Source: an uncultured Lactobacillus sp. (lineage in GTDB: Bacteria > Bacillota > Bacilli > Lactobacillales > Lactobacillaceae). Taken from it: a stretch of 52,940 bases of DNA. The notes below the pieces were generated by a model. It did no database searches and was not told where the DNA came from. It worked only from the letters and a program-made list of their open reading frames with translations. How positions within the stretch are numbered: the stretch's first letter is position 1; each line of letters begins with the position of its first letter. A program made the position numbers and the translations under genes. This document shows positions 6,928-17,311 of this stretch, one piece after another. The stretch lies in contig CAMCCW010000002.1 in the NCBI GenBank assembly GCA_945873395.1, positions 1-52,940 of the forward strand, read 5' to 3'.

Positions 6928-7801
6928 AACAGGCGCCCTGGGTCGTGGAATTGAGGCCCTCTTTGAGGAAAACACTATTGCGCCCCCGGACGAGGGTGAA
7001 CAGGTCCGAGATATTAAGCTGACGGCCATCCGGGCCAACCCTTACCAGCCTCGGCGGACCTTTGATCAAGCCGCACTGAAGGAGCTGGCTGCCTCAATAG
7101 AGAAGTCAGGAGTTTTCCAGCCGATTATTTTGCGGCAACCTGATCCGCAGCTGGAACGCTATGAGTTGGTAGCCGGCGAACGTCGCTTCCGGGCATCCAA
7201 GCTGGCTAAGCAGTCGACAATTCCCGCAATTGTCCGGACAATGAGTGACGAACAGATGATGGAAATTGCTGTCTTGGAAAACCTGCAACGGGAGGATCTG
7301 ACGCCTCTTGAAGAGGCCCAGGCCTACCAAACCTTAATGGAAAAACTATCACTGACTCAAGCCCAGGTTGCGGCTAAACTCGGCAAGAGTCGGCCATATA
7401 TTGCCAACTACCTGCGCTTACTAGGGCTGCCTGCGCCAATCAAGGAGGCTTTAAACGCCGGCAAGCTGTCGATGGGGCAGGCCCGGACGATTCTCGGACT
7501 GAAGAACAAGCGTCAGTTGACTCAGCTGGCTAACCGGGCGGTGAAGCAGAATCTGACGGTTCGACAGTTGGAAAAGATCGTTGCTCAGATGAATGGGACT
7601 GCTAAGGAGAAGGACCAGCATAAGCGACAACGCAAGCCAGTCTACATTCGGGAGGCTGAGAACCAGCTCCAGAGTAAGTTTGGTACTAAGGTTGCGGTTT
7701 CCCAGAGCCGGAAGCGCGGCAGCGGGAAGATCGAGATTCCGTATAACTCAAACGATGATTTGACCAGGATCTTGGAACTGCTTGATATTTCACTCGATTA
7801 G
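6914..7801 (+). CDS. parB: Chromosome partitioning protein ParB (Spo0J)
   Basis: A 295-residue ParB CTPase that recognises parS sites near the origin, spreads along DNA and recruits condensin. The N-terminal MAKRKTGALGRGIEALF is the usual ParB start, GERRFRA at 88-94 is the CTP-binding motif, and the helix-turn-helix LTQAQVAAKLGKSRPYI lies near 151-167. The C terminus carries the short dimerisation domain ending ILELLDISLD. Its start lies inside the end of parA. No perfect parS was seen in the window; the closest is in purM. Confidence 0.95.
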   Translation: MAKRKTGALGRGIEALFEENTIAPPDEGEQVRDIKLTAIRANPYQPRRTFDQAALKELAASIEKSGVFQPIILRQPDPQLERYELVAGERRFRASKLAKQSTIPAIVRTMSDEQMMEIAVLENLQREDLTPLEEAQAYQTLMEKLSLTQAQVAAKLGKSRPYIANYLRLLGLPAPIKEALNAGKLSMGQARTILGLKNKRQLTQLANRAVKQNLTVRQLEKIVAQMNGTAKEKDQHKRQRKPVYIREAENQLQSKFGTKVAVSQSRKRGSGKIEIPYNSNDDLTRILELLDISLD

Positions 7802-7812
7802 GAGGGATGACA

Positions 7813-8010
7813 ATGGCAAGTTATGATAAAGGCGATATCGTGATGATGAAGAAGGCCCACCCGTGCGGCAGTAACCGCTGGGAAATTACCCGGGTGGGGG
7901 CCGATATCAAGATTCAATGCCAAGGCTGTGGTCATGTTGTGATGATGACCCGGCAAAAGTTCGATAAGGGCCTCAAGAAGGTCATTGAAAAAGCCCACTC
8001 GGCAGAATAA
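7813..8010 (+). CDS. DUF951 family small cysteine-containing protein (YyzM-like)
   Basis: A 65-residue protein with Cys18 and a C-x2-C pair at 36-39 (CQGC), a layout that could bind a metal such as zinc. The family is conserved in Firmicutes between parB and ychF (B. subtilis yyzM) and has no established function. An ATG six bases earlier (7807) is in frame, but AGGAGGG ends right before it, so the ATG at 7813, with seven bases of spacing, is the better start. Confidence 0.88.
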   Translation: MASYDKGDIVMMKKAHPCGSNRWEITRVGADIKIQCQGCGHVVMMTRQKFDKGLKKVIEKAHSAE

Positions 8011-8088
8011 ATCCGGATAAAGTGGTCACAAATCAAGCAAGATAGCTTAAAATAAAAAAGATTAACGAAAAAGGAAAGTGAATTATTC

Positions 8089-9186
8089 ATGTCATTAACT
8101 GCAGGAATTGTCGGCTTGCCAAACGTTGGTAAGTCAACGCTGTTTAACGCAATTACCAAGGCGGGGGCCGAGATGGCCAACTACCCATTCGCCACGATCG
8201 ACCCAAACGTGGGGATGGTGGAAGTTCCCGACAAGCGTCTTGACCGGATCCAAGAGCTGATCCCCGCCAAGAAGATCGTCCCAACGACCTTCGAATTTAC
8301 TGATATTGCCGGAATCGTTAAGGGGGCCAGCAAGGGTGAAGGACTTGGTAACAAGTTCTTGGAAAACATTCGGCAAACGGATGCGATCGTTCACGTTGTC
8401 CGGGCCTTTGATGATGACGACATCACCACGGTTTCCGGGAAAGTGGACCCAATCGAAGATATCGACACGATCAACCTGGAATTAGTCATGGCGGACCTCG
8501 ATGCCGTTAACAAGCGTCTGGGCAAGGTTCAACGGGCTGCTAAGGGCCGTGATAAGGATGCCTTGGCTGAACTAGCCGTTTTGAACAAGATCAAGCCGGT
8601 TCTGGAAGATGGTAAGAGTGTCCGGTCCATCGACTTCTCCGATGATGAGAAGAAGATCGTCAAGGGCCTCTTCCTACTGACTAGCAAGCCCGTTCTCTAC
8701 GTTGCTAACATCTCTGAAGACGACATGGCTGATCCTGACAACAGCAAGTACATGGCTGCAATCAAGGAACACGTCAAGGGCGACGGTGAGGTTATCGGTG
8801 TTGCTGCTGCGGCCGAAGAACAGATCGCCGAGATGGATGATGCTGACAAGGCCGACTTCCTGGAGATGGAAGGAGTAACTGAACCAGGACTGAACCGGCT
8901 GATTCGGGCGGCCTACAAGCTGCTGGGTCTGGAAACCTTCTTCACTGCTGGTGGTCCGGAAACACGGGCTTGGACCTTTAAGAAGGGGACCAAGGCTCCC
9001 CAAGCTGCTGGGATTATTCACTCTGACTTTGAACGGGGCTTTATCCGGGCTGAAGTAATGAGCTTTGATGACCTTGATCAATTGGGTTCTGCTGCAGCCG
9101 TTAAGGAAGCCGGGAAGCTGCGGCTTGAAGGTAAGGACTACGTAATGCAAGACGGCGACATTGTTGAATTCCGCTTCAACGTTTAA
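8089..9186 (+). CDS. ychF: Ribosome-associated nucleotidase YchF (EngD)
   Basis: A 365-residue Obg-family P-loop protein, normally an ATPase rather than a GTPase, that binds ribosomes and is linked to stress responses. The G1 motif GLPNVGKST is at residues 9-17. The switch/G3 region contains FTDIAGIVKGASKGEGLGN, and NISE replaces the usual NKxD motif, which explains ATP preference. The C-terminal TGS domain is present (KAPQAAGIIHSDFERGFIRA). Length is standard. It follows DUF951 as in Bacillus, with a weak ribosome site (GGAAAG) eight bases before the ATG. Confidence 0.95.
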   Translation: MSLTAGIVGLPNVGKSTLFNAITKAGAEMANYPFATIDPNVGMVEVPDKRLDRIQELIPAKKIVPTTFEFTDIAGIVKGASKGEGLGNKFLENIRQTDAIVHVVRAFDDDDITTVSGKVDPIEDIDTINLELVMADLDAVNKRLGKVQRAAKGRDKDALAELAVLNKIKPVLEDGKSVRSIDFSDDEKKIVKGLFLLTSKPVLYVANISEDDMADPDNSKYMAAIKEHVKGDGEVIGVAAAAEEQIAEMDDADKADFLEMEGVTEPGLNRLIRAAYKLLGLETFFTAGGPETRAWTFKKGTKAPQAAGIIHSDFERGFIRAEVMSFDDLDQLGSAAAVKEAGKLRLEGKDYVMQDGDIVEFRFNV

Positions 9187-9210
9187 TGCACCACAGAGAG
9201 GAGTTTATTC

Positions 9211-9987
9211 GTGAGCGAAGAACAAGAGCGCAATCAGGCGCGGAATGCAGCGGCGGGCCAACGGCAAAAAGAACATGCTAAGGCCCAGCGACAAGCACAG
9301 GGGAACGCGTTTGAACAGTACCATTTGACTCGTAAAAATGAAGAATTTATGTACCAGCTGAATAAGCAGTTGGACCGGCAAGGCGTTGAAAGTGACAAGA
9401 AGCCTGAGATGCTTCAAGATACGGCCCAACAACTAGCTGCTGGTCAAAAGAAGGGCAAGACGGCGAAGGCCCTCTTTGGTACACCAACCGAGTATGCCAA
9501 GGAATTGAAGAACCCTAAGAAGACTCCAGAACACATGACGAAGCGGTCCATCTGGCTGTTAGCCATTGATAATGCCCTGATCTTCTTGAGCATTTTCACT
9601 TTCATGTTTGGCCTGATGTTCTGGCTGTCACCACTGGCCATGCACAGTAAGCGGGCCGGCAGCAGTGGGATCACGGCGATCCTGTTAGTTGCCATTCTTG
9701 GTGGGGTGCTGTTTGGCTACGTGGCTATGCAGCTGCAACCAACGAAGAACAAGGACGGCAAGTGGGTTCAGACTAAGCCAATGTGGTTCCGGGTATTAAC
9801 CGTGGCCTTTGGGTTGGTGGCTTGGCTGGCAGTCTACATGCTGGCATCATTGTTGCCAAACGTGGTTAACCCTCGACTTAACCAGTGGGGCTACCTGGCA
9901 ATTGCCGTGGTTACATTCGTCGGCGATATTTACTACCGGCGGCGTTACCACATCAGCGGTGGCTTCTACGGCAACCGGCGGCGTTAA
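9211..9987 (+). CDS. DUF1129 family membrane protein
   Basis: A 258-residue membrane protein of unknown function found next to ychF in lactobacilli. The first 110 residues are soluble, charged and Gln/Ala-rich, with probable coiled-coil character. Four membrane helices follow (about 113-140, 152-173, 192-215 and 226-241), then a very basic tail ending RRYHISGGFYGNRRR. The start is GTG at 9211, supported by GAGAGGAG nine bases upstream. It is probably cotranscribed with ychF and ends at a terminator. Confidence 0.85.
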   Translation: MSEEQERNQARNAAAGQRQKEHAKAQRQAQGNAFEQYHLTRKNEEFMYQLNKQLDRQGVESDKKPEMLQDTAQQLAAGQKKGKTAKALFGTPTEYAKELKNPKKTPEHMTKRSIWLLAIDNALIFLSIFTFMFGLMFWLSPLAMHSKRAGSSGITAILLVAILGGVLFGYVAMQLQPTKNKDGKWVQTKPMWFRVLTVAFGLVAWLAVYMLASLLPNVVNPRLNQWGYLAIAVVTFVGDIYYRRRYHISGGFYGNRRR

Positions 9988-9999
9988 TTCAATCTATAA

Positions 10000-10033
10000 A
10001 AAGATGCGGAGAGCTTTCACCGCATCTTTTTTT
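10000..10033 (+). terminator. Terminator ending the par-ychF-DUF1129 transcript
   Basis: AAAGATGCGG (10000-10009) pairs with CCGCATCTTT (10020-10029), followed by T residues. Confidence 0.88.
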
Positions 10034-10124
10034 GTTACCCAAATTCACGATTGAGCAAGTAAAAATTAATTATTTATGACTATTTTGATGAGATTATCTT
10101 AATTAATTTAGCAAACAAGCAAAA

Positions 10125-10160
10125 TGGTCAAATGTTCAAAAAATATATGGACAAATGTGC
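10125..10160 (+). promoter_or_regulatory. Putative DeoR operator: repeated CAAATG boxes
   Basis: TGGTCAAATGTTC (10125-10137) and TGGACAAATGTGC (10148-10160) differ at two positions and start 23 bases apart, about two helical turns. A third GTCAAATG lies at 10186-10193. The right box covers the -35 element. This fits repression by the SorC-family DeoR encoded at the end of the same operon. Confidence 0.55.
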
Positions 10161-10176
10161 GAGAGATTGTTAAACT
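10148..10176 (+). promoter_or_regulatory. Promoter of the deo operon
   Basis: TGGACA (10148-10153), 17 bases, TAAACT (10171-10176). It overlaps the operator boxes and is followed by a cre site. Confidence 0.5.
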
Positions 10177-10190
10177 ATAAACGTAGTCAA

Positions 10191-10206
10191 ATGAAAACGC
10201 ATACAT
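10191..10206. promoter_or_regulatory. Perfect cre site before deoC
   Basis: ATGAAAACGCATACAT matches the extended CcpA consensus WTGNNARCGNWWWCAW at every position. It is downstream of the promoter, where bound CcpA would block transcription. Confidence 0.75.
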
Positions 10207-10228
10207 ATTTTCAAAGGAGATTTCAACT

Positions 10229-10906
10229 ATGAAGTTAACACAAGCACAACTAGCCAAGTACATGGACCACACGATGCTTAAGCCCGAGGCCACTGCCGAA
10301 ATGATTGATAAGACCGTTGCCGAGGCGCGGAAGTACAACACTGCTTCTGTCTGCATCAACCCATACTGGGTTAAGCGGGTTCATGAGGGCCTCGCCGGGA
10401 CTGATATTAACACCTGTACCGTAATCGGCTTCCCTCTGGGGGCAACCTCAACGGCTAGTAAGGTCTTCGAAACCAAGCAGGCGATTGAAGATGGTGCTGA
10501 TGAGATCGACATGGTGATCAACATTGGTGAACTGAAGGGCGGCAATGACCAAGCGGTTGAAGATGATATCCGTGCCGTTGCTGAAGCTACCCACGAGAAA
10601 GGTAAGCTCCTGAAGGTAATTATTGAAAACTGCCTGTTGACGGATGAAGAGAAGACCCGGGCAAGTAAGCTGACCGTTAAGGGTGGTGCTGACTTCGTTA
10701 AGACTTCTACTGGATTCTCAACTTCTGGTGCCAAGGCTGAAGACGTTAAGCTGATGCGTAAAGCTGTTGGCCCAGACTTCAAGATCAAGGCGGCCGGTGG
10801 TATCCACAGCCTGGCTGAAGCCTATGACATGATCGAGGCGGGTGCTAACCGGCTGGGTGTTTCCGCATCCGTTAAGATCCTGGAGGAAGCTGCTAAGCAA
10901 GACTAA
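10229..10906 (+). CDS. deoC: Deoxyribose-phosphate aldolase
   Basis: A 225-residue class I aldolase that cleaves 2-deoxyribose-5-phosphate to acetaldehyde and glyceraldehyde-3-phosphate, feeding nucleoside sugars into glycolysis. The Schiff-base lysine is Lys158 in DFVKTSTGF, and the proton-relay segment FKIKAAGGI follows near residue 187. Length is typical of Gram-positive enzymes. AAAGGAG lies before the ATG. It is the first gene of deoC-deoB-pdp-deoD-deoR, behind a DeoR-like operator and a perfect cre site. Confidence 0.96.
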   Translation: MKLTQAQLAKYMDHTMLKPEATAEMIDKTVAEARKYNTASVCINPYWVKRVHEGLAGTDINTCTVIGFPLGATSTASKVFETKQAIEDGADEIDMVINIGELKGGNDQAVEDDIRAVAEATHEKGKLLKVIIENCLLTDEEKTRASKLTVKGGADFVKTSTGFSTSGAKAEDVKLMRKAVGPDFKIKAAGGIHSLAEAYDMIEAGANRLGVSASVKILEEAAKQD

Positions 10907-10954
10907 GCAGGCCACAATTTTAGCTAACAAAATTATCAAGATGGAGGGGTTAAC

Positions 10955-12148
10955 ATGTCATACAAACGTGTATTTGTAATTGTGATGGACTCAGTTGGTA
11001 CTGGTGCGGCCCACGATGCCGATAAGTTTGACGACGTTGGTTCAGATACGCTTGGCCACGTTGGTGAATTCTACAAGGGCGACCTGAAATTGCCTAATCT
11101 GGGCAAGATGGGTATTAGCAACCTCCGTAATACGCCAATCGAAGGTGTTCCGGTCGCTGACCCAGCAATTGGTGACTATGGCAAGATGGAGGAAATCTCC
11201 GCCGGTAAGGACAGTATGGATGGCCACTGGGAAATGATGGGGCTGCCAGTTACTAAGCCGCTGTCCACCTTCCCAAACGGGTTCCCACAGGAAATTGTTG
11301 ATAAGCTGGAAAAATTCTCTGGCCGGAAAGCAATCGTCAACAAGCCATACTCCGGAACTGAGGTTATTCACGATTATGGTGAACGGCAGATGAAGACTGG
11401 AGAACTAATCCTCTATACTTCTGGTGACTCCGTAATGCAGATTGCGGCCCACGAAGATGTTATTCCAGTCAAGGAATTGTACAAGATCTGTGAATACGCT
11501 CGGACACTGGTTAACGGTCCTGAATACACTGTGGGTCGGATCATTGCCCGGCCATACGTTGGCCCAGATAAGGACCACTTCACCCGGACCGCTAACCGGC
11601 ACGACTTCAGCCTGAAGCCAATTGGTACGACTGATATGGACCGGCTCCGTGAGGCGGGTTATGAAGTTATCGGGGTTGGTAAGATCAACGACATCTTCTC
11701 CGGTCAGGGAATCGACCGAGGTTACCACAACGAGAGCAACATGGACGGAATGGACCACGTTGACGAAGTGATGAAGCAAGACTTCACCGGTTTCTGCTTC
11801 ACGAACCTGGTAGACTTCGACGCCATGTATGGTCACCGGCGTAATCCAAAGGGCTTTGGTCAAGCACTGATGGACTTCGATAAGCGCCTTGGAACGGTTC
11901 TCAAGGAAATGAAGCCAGACGACCTGCTGATGATCACTGCCGATCACGGTAATGACCCAGGTTTCCGGGGCACCGACCACACGCGTGAAAACGTACCTTT
12001 GCTGGTCTACTCTCCATCGATGAACAAGTCTAACCAGTCATTGGGCCTGCGGAAGACCTTCTCTGACTTAGGAGCAACGATTCTGGAAAACTTCAACGTG
12101 GACTCCGTTCGGGGAACCAGTTTCTATAAGGAAATTAGTAACGACTAA
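10955..12148 (+). CDS. deoB: Phosphopentomutase
   Basis: A 397-residue manganese-dependent mutase of the alkaline phosphatase superfamily that converts (deoxy)ribose-1-phosphate to the 5-phosphate. It links the phosphorylases to DeoC. Metal-binding motifs are visible at VMDSVGTGA near the N terminus and [10 protein letters not shown] near residues 328-337, and the [13 protein letters not shown] segment carries the phosphorylated site region. AGGGG lies before the ATG. Full length and intact. Confidence 0.96.
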   Translation: MSYKRVFVIVMDSVGTGAAHDADKFDDVGSDTLGHVGEFYKGDLKLPNLGKMGISNLRNTPIEGVPVADPAIGDYGKMEEISAGKDSMDGHWEMMGLPVTKPLSTFPNGFPQEIVDKLEKFSGRKAIVNKPYSGTEVIHDYGERQMKTGELILYTSGDSVMQIAAHEDVIPVKELYKICEYARTLVNGPEYTVGRIIARPYVGPDKDHFTRTANRHDFSLKPIGTTDMDRLREAGYEVIGVGKINDIFSGQGIDRGYHNESNMDGMDHVDEVMKQDFTGFCFTNLVDFDAMYGHRRNPKGFGQALMDFDKRLGTVLKEMKPDDLLMITADHGNDPGFRGTDHTRENVPLLVYSPSMNKSNQSLGLRKTFSDLGATILENFNVDSVRGTSFYKEISND

Positions 12149-12176
12149 CTGAAGTCAAGCGAGAGGAGCGATTATG

Positions 12177-13475
12177 ATGCGGATGGTTGACATCATCGAC
12201 ACCAAGCGAAATGGCGGAACTCTGACCGATGAACAGCTGCAATTCTTCGTGGATGGGGTAGTTGACGGCAGCATTCCTGATTACCAGATCAGTGCCCTCC
12301 TGATGGCGATCTACTTCCAGGGGATGACTAGCAGTGAGCAGACCAGTCTGACTATGAAGATGATGCATTCGGGGGAACGCTTAGACCTCCATCAGATTCC
12401 GGGAATCAAGGTTGATAAGCACTCTACTGGCGGGGTCGGTGATAAGGTCAGCCTACCGCTTGCCGCGATGGTCGCCGCTACAGGAATTCCAGTTCCTATG
12501 ATTTCGGGACGGGGCCTCGGTCATACCGGGGGCACGTTGGATAAGCTGGAAGCAATTCCGGGATTCCGTGTGGAACTAAGTGAACAGGAATTTATCGATC
12601 AGGTTGCCAAGGAGAAGTTGGCAATCGTCGGGGCCACCGGGGAAGTTGCCCCAGCCGACAAGAAAATTTATGGTCTGCGGGATGTTACGGATACGGTAGA
12701 CTCAATTCCATTGATTGCCAGTTCGATCATGAGTAAGAAGATTGCTTCGGGCACTGACGCCTTAGTAATTGACGTCAAGACCGGGGCAGGGGCCTTCATG
12801 AAGACCCTCGATCAGTCCCGGGCCCTCGCCCATGCCCTGGTTGACATTGGAAAACAGGCCGGTTTGCAATGCATGGCTGTGATTTCCGACATGAATCAAC
12901 CGTTGGGTAATAAGATCGGCAACGCCTTAGAAATTGAGGAATCCATTGATGTCCTAAAGGGCAAGGGACCAGCAGACCTAACTGACTTGGTCCTGACCCT
13001 CGGGAGCTACATGGTCGTGATGGGTGGCAAAGCCAAGACACCGGAGCAGGCGCGGCAACTCTTGGAGCAGACGATTACTGATGGAACAGCCTATGATCGC
13101 TTCAAGGCGATGGTGATTGCTCAGGGTGGTGATCCACGAGTGATGGATGACTACCAGGTCATGCCCCAGGCAAAATACCAAATTCCATATCGAGCTAAGC
13201 GGGCCGGAGTAGTTACCAAGCTGACTGCCGACGAGATCGGTACCGCCAGCATGCTCCTCGGCGGGGGCCGGCAGAAGGCTGATGACCAGCTGGATTACAG
13301 CGTGGGAATCGAACTCCACCACAAACTCGGCGATCACGTCGAGGAAGGTGAACCATTGTTGACAATCTACAGCAACCGCCAAGAGATCAAGGATGTTGAA
13401 AAACTTTTAGACGAGAGTATCGAAATCAGTGACCATGGTGAGCAACCAACACTGATTCATGAAATCATTGAGTAA
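12177..13475 (+). CDS. pdp: Pyrimidine-nucleoside phosphorylase
   Basis: A 432-residue phosphorylase that splits uridine, thymidine and deoxyuridine with phosphate into base and (deoxy)ribose-1-phosphate. The signature [20 protein letters not shown] and the phosphate-binding [10 protein letters not shown] near residue 80 are present. Two adjacent ATGs exist; the second (12177) gives MRMVDII, the usual family start, with eight bases to AGGAG. It is the middle gene of the deo operon and hands its sugar phosphate to DeoB. Confidence 0.95.
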   Translation: MRMVDIIDTKRNGGTLTDEQLQFFVDGVVDGSIPDYQISALLMAIYFQGMTSSEQTSLTMKMMHSGERLDLHQIPGIKVDKHSTGGVGDKVSLPLAAMVAATGIPVPMISGRGLGHTGGTLDKLEAIPGFRVELSEQEFIDQVAKEKLAIVGATGEVAPADKKIYGLRDVTDTVDSIPLIASSIMSKKIASGTDALVIDVKTGAGAFMKTLDQSRALAHALVDIGKQAGLQCMAVISDMNQPLGNKIGNALEIEESIDVLKGKGPADLTDLVLTLGSYMVVMGGKAKTPEQARQLLEQTITDGTAYDRFKAMVIAQGGDPRVMDDYQVMPQAKYQIPYRAKRAGVVTKLTADEIGTASMLLGGGRQKADDQLDYSVGIELHHKLGDHVEEGEPLLTIYSNRQEIKDVEKLLDESIEISDHGEQPTLIHEIIE

Positions 13476-13493
13476 TTTGAGGAGGAACAAAAA

Positions 13494-14204
13494 ATGAGTA
13501 CACATATTGGCGCCAAGATGGGCGATTACGCAGACGTAGTATTACTTCCTGGTGACCCACTGCGGGCAAAGTACATTGCAGAGAACTTCCTGGATAACGT
13601 TAAGCAGGTTAACTCAGTCCGGAATGCCTTTGGTTACACTGGGGAATATAAGGGTCACCGGGTATCCGTTCAGGGCTCTGGAATGGGGATCCCATCGATG
13701 TCCATTTACATCAACGAACTAGTACAATTCTTTGGTGTCAAGACCATCATCCGGGTGGGTTCCTGTGGCGCCATCGCCCCTGATGTTCATTTGCGGGACG
13801 TAATTTTAGCTCAGGGTTCCTCCACGGACTCAGCGGTAACGATGAACACCTTTGGCCCAGGCTTCCATTATGCACCGTTGGCCGACTTTAAGCTGCTGGA
13901 CACGGCCTACCATGTTGCCGAAAAACTGGGGATTGATACCAAGGTGGGCGACATCTTCGCCGCTGACCGTTTCTACAACGATGAACTGGACATGAAGAAG
14001 CTTCGTGACTACGGCATCCTCGGGACTGAAATGGAGTCAGCTGGTCTGTACCTGCTGGCCGCTAAGCTGCACTTCCGGGCACTCTCCGTATTGACCGTCA
14101 GTGACCTGATCTTCGGCGACGAGAAGACTACGGCTGAAGAACGGGAGAAGACGTTCAATGACATGATCAACATCTCACTGGAGACGGCAATTGCGGACAA
14201 GTAA
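13494..14204 (+). CDS. deoD: Purine-nucleoside phosphorylase, DeoD type
   Basis: A 236-residue phosphorylase of the hexameric DeoD class acting on purine (deoxy)nucleosides. It has the phosphate-binding [13 protein letters not shown] near the N terminus, [18 protein letters not shown], and the nucleoside-binding [13 protein letters not shown]. The purine-contacting aspartate is in [21 protein letters not shown] precedes the ATG. It is followed by a hairpin that separates the catabolic genes from deoR. Confidence 0.95.
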   Translation: MSTHIGAKMGDYADVVLLPGDPLRAKYIAENFLDNVKQVNSVRNAFGYTGEYKGHRVSVQGSGMGIPSMSIYINELVQFFGVKTIIRVGSCGAIAPDVHLRDVILAQGSSTDSAVTMNTFGPGFHYAPLADFKLLDTAYHVAEKLGIDTKVGDIFAADRFYNDELDMKKLRDYGILGTEMESAGLYLLAAKLHFRALSVLTVSDLIFGDEKTTAEEREKTFNDMINISLETAIADK

Positions 14205-14254
14205 TGTTCTAGTTTGAATATTATTGATCAATCAGGTAGAATTTAACGAAAAAG

Positions 14255-14303
14255 AAAACAAGGGCCTGGCACGGAAATCCTGTGACGGTTCCCTTGTTTT
14301 TGT
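14255..14303 (+). terminator. Terminator or attenuator between deoD and deoR
   Basis: AAAACAAGGG (14255-14264) pairs with CCCTTGTTTT (14291-14300), followed by T-rich sequence. Its 3' arm can also pair with the deoR ribosome binding region (CCCTT 14291-14295 with AAGGG 14308-14312). It may therefore set deoR expression rather than simply end the transcript. Confidence 0.7.
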
Positions 14304-14322
14304 GTATAAGGGAGGACAAAAA

Positions 14323-15264
14323 ATGGATGGTGAAAATAAGCGAATTGCTTTGGCCCTCAAGGTAGCCACCCTCTACTACCGGGACGGTTTTAACCAGCAG
14401 GAGATTGCCAGTGAACTGAACATCTCCCGGGCGACCGTTTCCCGTCTGCTGCAGTACGGCCGCGACAAGGGCCTGGTAACAATCAAGATCCACAACCCCC
14501 TCGCTCCGCTGCACCAGCTGCAGACGGAATTACTGGCCAAGTATCCAAGCCTTAAGCAGATAATCATTGTGCCAGGGAAGGACAACCCCTTGGAAGCGGT
14601 CGGGATTGCTGGGGCGCGTTACATTGAAAAGATCGTCAAAAGCAACGACATCATCGGTCTAGGCTGGGGGCGGACGGTCTATCAGGTAGCCCTCCACATT
14701 ACCCCTAAGGATGTCTCCGGGATCAAGGTTGTCCAGATGAAGGGTTCGATGGCTAATACCGAGACCCGGAACTACGCTTTTGAGACGGTCAACACCTTTG
14801 CGAGTGCCTTCAATACCTTACCGCAGTACCTGCCGGTGCCGGTCATCTTTGACCATGCCCAAACCAAGGAACTGGTGGCTAACGATACCCATATCAAGTA
14901 CATCCTCAAGCTGGGGCAGCAGGCAGATATTGCGATGTTTACGGTCGGGACAGTTCGTGATTCCGCTATGCTGTTCAAGTTGGGGTACTTCACTAAAGAG
15001 GAGCAGAAAACCCTTCAACGAGAAGCAGTTGGCGATATCTTCTCTCGGTTCATTGATGCCAAGGGGCAAATTGTGAACAAAGATATCAATGAACGGACGA
15101 TCGGGATCCGTCTTGACGAATTAAAAAAGAAAAAACATAGTATTTTGGTGGCAGCCAATGTAGCTAAAGTTCCGGCAATTCACGGGGCATTAGTGGCAGG
15201 ATATGCCAATACCTTGGTGATCGATCAGGAAAGTGCGAACGATCTTCTGGAATTTTCTCGATAA
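14323..15264 (+). CDS. deoR: Deoxyribonucleoside regulator, SorC family
   Basis: A 313-residue SorC-family repressor, the same length as DeoR of B. subtilis, whose effector is deoxyribose-5-phosphate. A helix-turn-helix lies at residues 25-45 (NQQEIASELNISRATVSRLL). The rest is the sugar-phosphate sensing domain with VGIAGARYIEKIV, IGLGWGRTVYQVA and the C-terminal ALVAGYANTLVID. The frame extends upstream to 14224 through a terminator stem; AAGGGAGG just before the ATG at 14323 sets the start. It probably controls the operon through the CAAATG boxes at 10125-10160. Confidence 0.88.
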   Translation: MDGENKRIALALKVATLYYRDGFNQQEIASELNISRATVSRLLQYGRDKGLVTIKIHNPLAPLHQLQTELLAKYPSLKQIIIVPGKDNPLEAVGIAGARYIEKIVKSNDIIGLGWGRTVYQVALHITPKDVSGIKVVQMKGSMANTETRNYAFETVNTFASAFNTLPQYLPVPVIFDHAQTKELVANDTHIKYILKLGQQADIAMFTVGTVRDSAMLFKLGYFTKEEQKTLQREAVGDIFSRFIDAKGQIVNKDINERTIGIRLDELKKKKHSILVAANVAKVPAIHGALVAGYANTLVIDQESANDLLEFSR

Positions 15265-15280
15265 TTTTAACGTTTTGCTA

Positions 15281-15309
15281 TTGACCTCGGCGCTAATTCC
15301 TAGTAGAGT
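15281..15309 (+). promoter_or_regulatory. Promoter of guaB
   Basis: TTGACC (15281-15286), 17 bases, TAGAGT (15304-15309), upstream of an AAGGAGTG ribosome site. Confidence 0.55.
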
Positions 15310-15341
15310 TGACCTAATCAAAAACTAAGGAGTGTGTTTGA

Positions 15342-16487
<1,146 letters not shown>

Positions 16488-16508
16488 TCATCAAGTTGAT
16501 TTTTAATC

Positions 16509-16541
16509 AGCCGGCGAGAATTCCCTTCTCGCCGGCTTTTT
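16509..16541 (+). terminator. Terminator after guaB
   Basis: A perfect 12-bp stem AGCCGGCGAGAA/TTCTCGCCGGCT has a 5-base loop and a T run. Confidence 0.93.
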
Positions 16542-16627
16542 GTTGTGTTCGGTTTCCCAGAAACTGGTACAATAAAGAAAGAACTAAATTGGTAGATTCA
16601 CTATTGATAATGAGGGGAGGGAAAACG

Positions 16628-17212
16628 ATGAATTATCAGCTAATTCTACTGAGTGTGGCGATCGTGTGCCTGCTACTGTTCTTAATTCAGTGGTTTCGCC
16701 AGGCGCGGCACATCCTGCACGGGGGAACGCGTCCGCTGACTTGGAACCACCCAGTCTTAAACTGGTGCCTGCTGGTTGTTGCGGTGCTAGCGTTTGCCGG
16801 AATGGGGGTTGTCAACATGAAGACGGAAGCTGCCACCAGTCAGGTTGCAAAAACCTCTTCGTCTAAAAAAACGCGTCCGGCATCCAGTAGTTCCCAACCC
16901 AAGCGGCAAACTAAACCGCAGGCAGCTAATCCTAACCGCCAGGGGGAACAGAGTCAGGATAACCTGCCTGCCCCCGAACATCAGGACCTCAAGCTTGACC
17001 AAAATAGCCATGCCGTTTTGAATGATTTTGCTGTTCCAGCGAAGAATCAGTTGCAGATCATTGATGCCGGAAGTGGTAATGTCTTGCAGACGTTTCCTAG
17101 TCAACCAGCTGCAGGGAAGGTCAATTACACCTTTACCAAAGAAGGTAACTACTACCTAATCTTGACAGATGGCGAGAAAGCCAAGACGGTTGCGGTTAGT
17201 GTTAGCCGCTAA
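16628..17212 (+). CDS. Hypothetical membrane-anchored protein
   Basis: A 194-residue protein of no family I recognise. Two membrane helices (about 4-22 and 43-63) are joined by a basic loop. After the second helix comes a low-complexity Ser/Lys/Gln/Pro linker (70-125), then a small domain (125-194) rich in short beta-like segments, ending with GNYYLILTDGEKAKTVAVSV. The latter resembles an extracellular beta-sandwich. The frame is open from 16496, but GGGGAGGG before the ATG at 16628 sets the start. It lies between guaB and a two-component system; a link to the latter is only suggested by adjacency. Confidence 0.75.
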   Translation: MNYQLILLSVAIVCLLLFLIQWFRQARHILHGGTRPLTWNHPVLNWCLLVVAVLAFAGMGVVNMKTEAATSQVAKTSSSKKTRPASSSSQPKRQTKPQAANPNRQGEQSQDNLPAPEHQDLKLDQNSHAVLNDFAVPAKNQLQIIDAGSGNVLQTFPSQPAAGKVNYTFTKEGNYYLILTDGEKAKTVAVSVSR

Positions 17213-17311
17213 GATTTCCTTAAGGTCGGAAGCTAGAGGCGGTCTAAGCGAAACAAATTAGTTATAATTAATAAGTATGTAAAGACAGCTTGAAAAAGGA
17301 GTGGCCGCATA

